This document shows, piece after piece, positions 59,415-64,000 of a stretch of 64,000 bases of DNA. The stretch comes from COE1 sp036310845 (GTDB taxonomy: Bacteria > Bacillota > Clostridia > Lachnospirales > Lachnospiraceae). The DNA is taken from assembly GCA_036310845.1 (NCBI GenBank), contig JAXJRB010000058.1, forward strand, positions 1-64,000, read 5' to 3'. The position numbers and the translations under genes are program-made. Under the pieces are notes generated by a model. That model saw nothing but the letters and a program-made list of their open reading frames with translations. It did not search any database and was not told the DNA's origin. The number at the start of each line of letters is the position of its first letter. Position 1 is the stretch's first letter.

Positions 59415-59428
59415 CAAATACTTGTTCG
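59415..59428. promoter_or_regulatory. LexA box 1
   Basis: Reverse complement CGAACAAGTATTTG matches the Bacillus-type consensus CGAACRNRYGTTYG at 13 of 14 positions. Confidence 0.65.
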
Positions 59429-59446
59429 GATTTTGCACAAAACCAA

Positions 59447-59475
59447 TTGACAAACAAACAGTTGTTCTGTATAAT
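59447..59475 (+). promoter_or_regulatory. Promoter of the yneA-like gene
   Basis: Consensus TTGACA (59447-59452) and TATAAT (59470-59475) with a 17-base spacer. LexA box 2 occupies the spacer. Confidence 0.8.
59455..59468. promoter_or_regulatory. LexA box 2, between -35 and -10
   Basis: Reverse complement AGAACAACTGTTTG matches the consensus at 12 of 14 positions. Its position would block RNA polymerase. Confidence 0.6.
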
Positions 59476-59483
59476 CTAAAATA

Positions 59484-59497
59484 CAAACAGCCGTTCG
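59484..59497. promoter_or_regulatory. LexA box 3, downstream of the yneA start site
   Basis: Reverse complement CGAACGGCTGTTTG matches at 13 of 14 positions. Confidence 0.65.
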
Positions 59498-59510
59498 GAA
59501 TAGATGTTCG
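59497..59510. promoter_or_regulatory. LexA box 4 (weaker)
   Basis: GGAATAGATGTTCG matches at 12 of 14 positions and abuts box 3. Confidence 0.45.
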
Positions 59511-59538
59511 ATATATAGTGCGAAGGAGGATATTATTG

Positions 59539-59916
59539 ATGAAAAAAGATACTTATTATTCTCGCTCAAAAATGAAACAGAAGATTAGGAAGAAACAAGT
59601 TCGAAGGAATATGATTCTTCTTGTGCTATCAACTATTCTTTTATCTTCTTGCCTTGTATTTTTAGCATCTATGTCTATTCAGGCAAGTGATAAGGAGCAC
59701 CAGCAACAAGTTGCATATAAATACTTTAAAAGCATTTATATCGCTGAGGGAGATACTTTGTGGTCAATCGCAGATGAGCATATGGATGCACATTATTCTA
59801 ATCAACAGGAATATATTAGTGAAGTAAAACGAATGAATTCTTTAACATCTGATCACATTGAATGTGGCAATTATTTAATAGTACCATATTTTTCTACCGA
59901 CTATTTAATAAACTAA
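59539..59916 (+). CDS. YneA-like SOS cell-division suppressor with LysM domain
   Basis: 125 residues: a basic N-terminus (KMKQKIRKKQVRRN), one membrane span (about 25-48) and an extracytoplasmic LysM domain (about 66-117; YIAEGDTLWSIADEH, then the closing YLIVPYF). This layout, and position opposite lexA with LexA-like boxes over the promoter, match YneA, which halts septation after DNA damage. The start follows AAGGAGG. Sequence similarity to Bacillus YneA is structural rather than close. Confidence 0.85.
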   Translation: MKKDTYYSRSKMKQKIRKKQVRRNMILLVLSTILLSSCLVFLASMSIQASDKEHQQQVAYKYFKSIYIAEGDTLWSIADEHMDAHYSNQQEYISEVKRMNSLTSDHIECGNYLIVPYFSTDYLIN

Positions 59917-59964
59917 ATTAAATAGATGTATCATATAATAAATCTTAGGAATAGCAAATATAAA

Positions 59965-60060
59965 ATGAGTCCAAAACAACGGCTTTATTATCAAAAACGT
60001 AACATGAAATCCTGCCCATTTTGTAAAGGCAGACGTAGAAAAAAATATCATTATTTTTAA
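59965..60060 (+). CDS. Possible 31-residue protein with CPFC motif
   Basis: MSPKQRLYYQKRNMKSCPFC, then a very basic tail KGRRRKKYHYF. One CxxC pair and high positive charge would suit RNA or zinc binding. The ribosome site (TTAGGA) is far from the ATG. It lies downstream of the yneA-like gene on the same strand and could be part of the SOS transcript. I do not recognise it and it may be chance. Confidence 0.35.
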   Translation: MSPKQRLYYQKRNMKSCPFCKGRRRKKYHYF

Positions 60061-60063
60061 AAA

Positions 60064-60092
60064 TTCAAGCCAGAGAAAATCTCTGGCTTGAA
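60064..60092 (-). terminator. Terminator of the recombinase-ttcA operon
   Basis: TTCAAGCCAGAGA and TCTCTGGCTTGAA pair over 13 bases with an AAA loop; on the minus strand a T-run follows. It may also end transcription from the yneA side. Confidence 0.75.
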
Positions 60093-60093
60093 A

Positions 60094-60163
60094 ATAAAGT
60101 TCATTTTTTAATATTTTTACCACTTTAAAAAATTAAGTTTACACGGAGATAAAGTTCATTTTT
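60094..60163. repeat. Short direct repeat, two copies
   Basis: ATAAAGTTCATTTTT occurs at 60094-60108 and 60149-60163, in the 121 A/T-rich bases between the terminator and the recombinase stop. Purpose unknown. Confidence 0.5.
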
Positions 60164-60213
60164 GGGTGTTTTTCTGCAAAAATTTTTTTACTTATTTTTT
60201 TTTACACATTTTT

Positions 60214-61269
60214 TTAAGGTTCTCTTAACTTTACCGCATTTGCAGCTTTACGACGCCTTTCATCTTCAATTGCTGCATAATGCTTTCTAGTTGTATTTAC
60301 ATCCTTGTGTCCTAGCACATCAGCCACAAGATAGATATCGCCTGTTTCGCGGTATAATGATGTACCATATGTACTTCTTAACTTATGTGGTGTTATTTTC
60401 TTCAAATTAGTAACAAGAGAAGAGTATTTCTTCACAAGTTTTTCTACTGCACGTACGGATATTCTTTTATTCTGCATAGAAAGGAATAATGCATTTTCAT
60501 GACCATCTACAGGAATAATCAGGTTTCTTTTTTCAAGATAATCAAATAATGCGGTTTCAACCTCTTCGCCAAAATAAATAACAGCCTCATAACCACCTTT
60601 ACGACGTATTTTAATACCATTATTTTTGAAATCTAAATCCTGCAAATCAATCCCAACACACTCTGATACTCGAATACCTGTTCCAAGCAATAGCGTTAAT
60701 AGCGCTACATCTCGGATTTTTGTTTTTTCATGATAATGTAATTGTTGTTTTGTTAGATTTACACCTGATTCTACCGTATCAAGCAAAATGGCAACCTCAT
60801 CTGCATCCAAACGCACGATTTCTTTTTGATGTAGTTTAGGCATAGGAACAAGAGATGCTGGATTTTTTTCAATTAATTCATTTCGGAAAAAATAGTTATA
60901 AAAACTCCTTAACGAAGCCAACTTTCTAGATTTCCCTCGTTCATCATTCATATATTCTTTGCCATCCTTGATGTAATAGGAACAATATTCCAAATATTCT
61001 TCAATATCAAGTCTTGTAATCTGATCCAACATTTCAAGTGGATAATCCCTAATTTTCATCTTTTGAAAGCCAGGATTGTTCTCATGCATATATTCAAAGA
61101 AAACACGTAAATCATAGGCATATGCTATTCTAGTACGTGATGATGTATATTCCTGCATTCCACGAAAATACTGCGAACAAAACGGTGGAAGAGTATCTAA
61201 AAGTTCTCTAAGATGGACAATATTTTTTTTATTAAGTTCTTCATGATAATTGGTATTATTTTTTTCCAA
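60214..61269 (-). CDS. Xer-type tyrosine recombinase
   Basis: 351 residues. An N-terminal SAM-like core-binding domain (about 35-150) precedes the catalytic domain with the full set Arg200 (GTGIRVSE), Lys224, His295 and Arg298 (HKLRS), His321 (LGHKD) and Tyr331 (RKHY). It looks chromosomal: no phage genes, no attachment-like repeats, and it overlaps the upstream TtcA-like gene by 14 bases. It could be the chromosome-dimer resolvase, but a dif site was not identified. Slightly longer than XerC/D (about 300). Confidence 0.88.
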   Translation of the reverse strand: MEKNNTNYHEELNKKNIVHLRELLDTLPPFCSQYFRGMQEYTSSRTRIAYAYDLRVFFEYMHENNPGFQKMKIRDYPLEMLDQITRLDIEEYLEYCSYYIKDGKEYMNDERGKSRKLASLRSFYNYFFRNELIEKNPASLVPMPKLHQKEIVRLDADEVAILLDTVESGVNLTKQQLHYHEKTKIRDVALLTLLLGTGIRVSECVGIDLQDLDFKNNGIKIRRKGGYEAVIYFGEEVETALFDYLEKRNLIIPVDGHENALFLSMQNKRISVRAVEKLVKKYSSLVTNLKKITPHKLRSTYGTSLYRETGDIYLVADVLGHKDVNTTRKHYAAIEDERRRKAANAVKLREP

Positions 61270-61987
61270 TGTAGCTTTCCCATCCTTTCAAATCGCTACG
61301 TAATATGGCTGTAAACATTCTTTCTTTTACGCCTGGATTTTCTCGATTCAATTGCGCTAACAATTGTGTCACATATTCTCTACGCGTATTACCATCAGCA
61401 GGGCATGGACTTTTCACAACAGGAACTTCGTTTTTATTAACAAATCCTATTACATCTGCTTCATTCACATACATAAGTGGTCGAATCACTGTTAAATCCA
61501 TTCTATCCAAATACGTTACGGGTGAGAATGTATGAAAACGTCCTTCGTATATCAAGGACATAAGCATTGTTACTACTACATCATCCTTGTGGTGAGCATA
61601 AGCAATCTTATTACAGCCTAAGGATTTCATAGCCTCATTTAGCGCCCCTTTTCTCATTTTAGCGCATAAGGAACATGGATTATCCTCCTTACGATCTTCA
61701 AAGATAATCTTAGCAATTTCTGTGTTTACAACCTTATAAGGAACTTGAAGCTCTTCGCATAAAGCAATTATTTTCTTCAAATCTAAATTCTTAAACCCTA
61801 AATCAACAGTAACAGCGTATAATTCAAATTTTTTCGGATAAAATCTTTTTAAACCATTTAACGCATAGAGCAGTGCAAGACTATCTTTTCCGCCAGAAAT
61901 TCCAACAGCAATTTTATCCCCCTCCTCAATCATTTGGAAATCATCAATTGCTCTACGGACAAAGCTCATCAATTGTTGTAACTTCAT
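61256..61987 (-). CDS. TtcA-like tRNA thiolation / PP-loop ATPase
   Basis: 243 residues. The PP-loop is SGGKDS (31-36); CSLCAKMRKGAL gives a CxxC pair, SPCPADGN a third Cys, as in the Fe-S-dependent TtcA family that makes 2-thiocytidine in tRNA. YAHHKDD is the ATP-site companion. Exact product is not certain: several related enzymes share these motifs. The gene overlaps the recombinase downstream and is first of the pair. Confidence 0.87.
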   Translation of the reverse strand: MKLQQLMSFVRRAIDDFQMIEEGDKIAVGISGGKDSLALLYALNGLKRFYPKKFELYAVTVDLGFKNLDLKKIIALCEELQVPYKVVNTEIAKIIFEDRKEDNPCSLCAKMRKGALNEAMKSLGCNKIAYAHHKDDVVVTMLMSLIYEGRFHTFSPVTYLDRMDLTVIRPLMYVNEADVIGFVNKNEVPVVKSPCPADGNTRREYVTQLLAQLNRENPGVKERMFTAILRSDLKGWESYIGKK

Positions 61988-62173
61988 TTATCAATCTATC
62001 CTCTCTAAAATTATAATAAAAATTCATAATAACCATGGCATCACATTTTGTTTGTGCTATAATAAAATAAATGGATTATTGTTTGAATTATGTGCGTATA
62101 AATATGTAAGTATACTCATTGAGTATTTTATCAAACTTTCTATCTTCTGAACAGTTTCATATTACTATTTTAT

Positions 62174-62207
62174 CGTAATTTATTCAGTACTTTCATAATA
62201 AATTACG
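62174..62207. repeat. Palindromic intergenic repeat, copy C
   Basis: Arms CGTAATTTATT and AATAAATTACG (11 bases, perfect) enclose CAGTACTTTCAT, matching the loop of copy A in reverse. It lies in the 289-base divergent gap between the TtcA-like gene and the AI-2E family gene, which otherwise shows only A/T-rich promoter-like sequence. Confidence 0.7.
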
Positions 62208-62276
62208 TCACATCGAAGATTCAAGCACTAATATATATCATATAATTCATAAAGGATAGGAGCTTAATATAATTTT

Positions 62277-63629
62277 ATGAAAAGAAACAAAAATCAAATT
62301 CGTTGGGGAATTACTGCCTTCCTTGTCATATTGGCAAGTCTTCTTTCTTATTATATCATATTTCATATTGATAATTTTAAGGGAATAATAAGTAAACTAA
62401 TTGTAATATTAATGCCTGTAATAGATGGAATGATAATTGCTTATTTGTTAACTCCACTTTTAAACTATTTTGAACGCAAGTTTGTAAAACCTTTTTTTAA
62501 TCTATTTCCATTTAAGATAAATATCAAACATCAGAGAATGTGTTCTATATTAGTAACAATGATTATTGTTTTTTTGGGTTTTTACGTATTCTTTGCAATG
62601 GTAATTCCACAAATCTCAACAAGCATTATGACTATTATTGAACAGTTTCCAACATATGTTAATACTTTAACAATTTGGGTTTCGAAAATACTGAATGATA
62701 ATCCGGAATTTGCGATTTTTATTACAGATATGATTAATGAGTACTCCGTTGATCTTAATAATTTCTTTAATGTTAAAATCATTCCAGAAATTAATAATGT
62801 AATTGTGACTGTTTCAAAAAGTATTGTTTCCATATTAACTGAATTTTGGAATCTAATAATAGGTATTATTATTTCCTTTTACTTGCTTGGTAGTAAAGAG
62901 AAATTTGCTGCACAAGCCAAAAAATGTATTTATGCCTTTTACTCATTGGAAACAGCTAATCGCTTCATTAGCAACACGCGTTTTGCAAATAAAACATTTG
63001 GAGGATTCTTTGTTGGAAAGATTATAGATTCAATCATCATTGGTATCCTTTGTTTTATATGTACCAGCATTATGGGAACACCTTTCTGTGTATTAATCAG
63101 TGTAATTGTTGGTGTAACAAATATTATTCCATTTTTTGGACCATTTTTAGGTGCAATACCATCTATCTTATTAATATTATTTATTGATCCAATACAAGCT
63201 CTATATTTCCTTGTTTTTGTATTAATTCTTCAGCAGGTAGATGGAAATATTATTGGTCCCAAAATCTTGGGAAGTTCAACCGGTTTATCAAGTTTCTGGG
63301 TTATTTTCTCCATTACTTTATTTGGAGGACTTTGGGGTATCTTTGGTATGATTATAGGCGTACCTATATTTGCCATAATATTTGCTTCTATAAAGTCATT
63401 AATAGAATCAAAGCTCTCTTTAAAAAATTTACCTCCAGAAACAGCAAAGTATTTGCGTTTACTTTATATCGATCCTGATAATATGGAATTAATTAATTTT
63501 TCCGAAGAAGACAGCAAACCATTTTCACAAATTACACAGATACGTGTAAAACTGCAGGATAAGAGTAATAAAGTTGCTAAAATCAATAAATCACCTCTAG
63601 AAAAACATAATAACCAAGATAGAGAGTAA
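62277..63629 (+). CDS. AI-2E family transporter
   Basis: 450 residues with about eight spans. The family signature is TNIIPFFGPFLGAIPSILL, with GVPIFAIIFASIKSLIE near the end, and a long charged C-terminal tail. Members export small molecules or ions; the name comes from E. coli TqsA and does not prove autoinducer-2 transport. Start ATG follows GGATAGGAGC. It is monocistronic, ending at a terminator. Confidence 0.92.
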   Translation: MKRNKNQIRWGITAFLVILASLLSYYIIFHIDNFKGIISKLIVILMPVIDGMIIAYLLTPLLNYFERKFVKPFFNLFPFKINIKHQRMCSILVTMIIVFLGFYVFFAMVIPQISTSIMTIIEQFPTYVNTLTIWVSKILNDNPEFAIFITDMINEYSVDLNNFFNVKIIPEINNVIVTVSKSIVSILTEFWNLIIGIIISFYLLGSKEKFAAQAKKCIYAFYSLETANRFISNTRFANKTFGGFFVGKIIDSIIIGILCFICTSIMGTPFCVLISVIVGVTNIIPFFGPFLGAIPSILLILFIDPIQALYFLVFVLILQQVDGNIIGPKILGSSTGLSSFWVIFSITLFGGLWGIFGMIIGVPIFAIIFASIKSLIESKLSLKNLPPETAKYLRLLYIDPDNMELINFSEEDSKPFSQITQIRVKLQDKSNKVAKINKSPLEKHNNQDRE

Positions 63630-63752
63630 TCTCTAAGAAAGCAAAATGGACTAAGTAAAACCCACCAATACCGATTAGTTTATTCGTTAAAGTTGTCTTT
63701 TGCGAATAGTTGCATCTCGCATGGCAAATCGTTTATACACGGTATTCTACCC

Positions 63753-63790
63753 AAAAAAGCCCTCTAGATTTTAAACTTGGGGCTTTTTCT
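63753..63790 (+). terminator. Terminator after the AI-2E family gene
   Basis: AAAAAAGCCC and GGGCTTTTTC with a 17-base loop, about 125 bases past the stop codon. Confidence 0.8.
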
Positions 63791-63795
63791 TAATC

Positions 63796-63838
63796 ATATT
63801 ATCTGTAAATGCAATGTTTGTACATTTGCAGATAATAT
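63796..63838 (-). terminator. Long hairpin after the minus-strand membrane gene
   Basis: ATATTATCTGTAAATG and CATTTGCAGATAATAT, 16-base arms with one mismatch, 11-base loop. It lies seven bases past the stop of the partial minus-strand gene; no strong U-tract, so the terminator role is likely but not sure. Confidence 0.5.
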
Positions 63839-63845
63839 AGAAATT

Positions 63846-64000
63846 TTATGTGTAATATTTTTTATGAATCACATGAGAAATAAATGTGAAAAATAAGTAT
63901 CCAAATAGTGAACCACAAATATTATTCAGTATACGATAATAAATTGCTCCTTGCATTCCTAAAAATTCAGAAGCAATCATCATTGCACCCAATGAATTAA
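63846..64000 (-). CDS. Membrane protein, C-terminal 50 residues (cut by window edge)
   Basis: The minus-strand frame open at the right edge reads NSLGAMMIASEFLGMQGAIY, then YRILNNICGSLFGYLFF and ends ISHVIHKKYYT. A hydrophobic segment followed by a basic end suggests the last span of a polytopic membrane protein. I do not recognise the family from this fragment. It converges on the AI-2E family gene. Confidence 0.6.
   Translation of the reverse strand, partial: NSLGAMMIASEFLGMQGAIYYRILNNICGSLFGYLFFTFISHVIHKKYYT

Noticed and set aside
60214..61269. Prophage or integrative-element integrase
   Set aside because: No phage, conjugation or cargo genes, no tRNA gene and no direct-repeat attachment pair; it overlaps a core gene.
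1..64000. tRNA or rRNA genes, CRISPR arrays, IS elements
   Set aside because: No cloverleaf with a TTCGAATCC-type arm, no regular repeat-spacer series and no transposase frame was seen on either strand.

Overview
The window reads as chromosomal DNA from a low-GC, Gram-positive, spore-forming anaerobe of the class Clostridia, most likely family Lachnospiraceae. Grounds: A/T-rich intergenic DNA with strong GGAGG ribosome sites; the Firmicutes Holliday-junction set RuvA/RuvB plus RecU; LexA divergent from a YneA-type LysM protein; sporulation-linked genes (gerW/ytfJ, its DUF2953 partner, a ylbJ relative); a Prp protease next to an L27 with a cleavable N-terminus; the HisZ plus short HisG arrangement; and several EFR1, TIGR03960 and TIGR03936 family proteins. 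The species cannot be named from the sequence alone.

Layout. (1) 1-10.8 kb is accessory in character: the end of an AraC regulator, an orphan membrane protein, a decayed DUF1232 fragment, a DUF5714-arsenate reductase fusion, an EFR1 flavodoxin/ferredoxin, a LURP-one protein, a three-gene ABC-2 exporter, a WYL regulator with its own palindrome, an isochorismatase-like hydrolase, a DUF3795-YjbR fusion and two GyrI-like proteins. A duplicated block of about 90 bp carrying a sigma-A promoter lies in front of both the orphan membrane protein and the exporter. (2) 10.9-22.7 kb: ruvAB, zapA, a U32 peptidase, a single gene fusing a RodA/FtsW glycosyltransferase to a class B penicillin-binding protein, a CheX-like/CheY pair, a Nudix hydrolase, and the DUF2953-gerW sporulation cluster. 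(3) 22.7-37.2 kb: rpmB divergent from yloU-fakA-recG-degV, pta, parE-parC, rsmD-coaD, a coiled-coil protein and a ylbJ relative. (4) 37.2-43 kb: two pseudouridine synthases, YgiQ, an SDR enzyme and recU. (5) 43-48.5 kb: the operon hisZ-G-D-B-IE, whose last gene carries an extra, apparently catalytically dead HisA/HisF-like domain. (6) 48.5-58.7 kb: a choline-binding-repeat lysozyme, then TIGR03960-TIGR03936-rng and rplU-prp-rpmA-obgE-yhbY-nadD-yqeK-rsfS. (7) 58.7-64 kb: lexA facing a yneA-like gene with four LexA-box-like sites between them, a Xer-type recombinase overlapping a TtcA-like gene, an AI-2E family permease and the end of an unknown membrane protein.

How it fits together. Much of the window is housekeeping: DNA repair and recombination, topoisomerase IV, ribosome assembly, cell-wall growth and histidine synthesis. 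The least ordinary points are the RodA-PBP2 fusion, the dead barrel on HisIE, the MshEN-like/CheX protein paired with CheY, the DUF5714-ArsC fusion, the multi-site SOS switch, and a small family of palindromic intergenic repeats (clear copies at 50.2, 56.7 and 62.2 kb). No rRNA, tRNA, CRISPR array, insertion sequence or prophage was seen.
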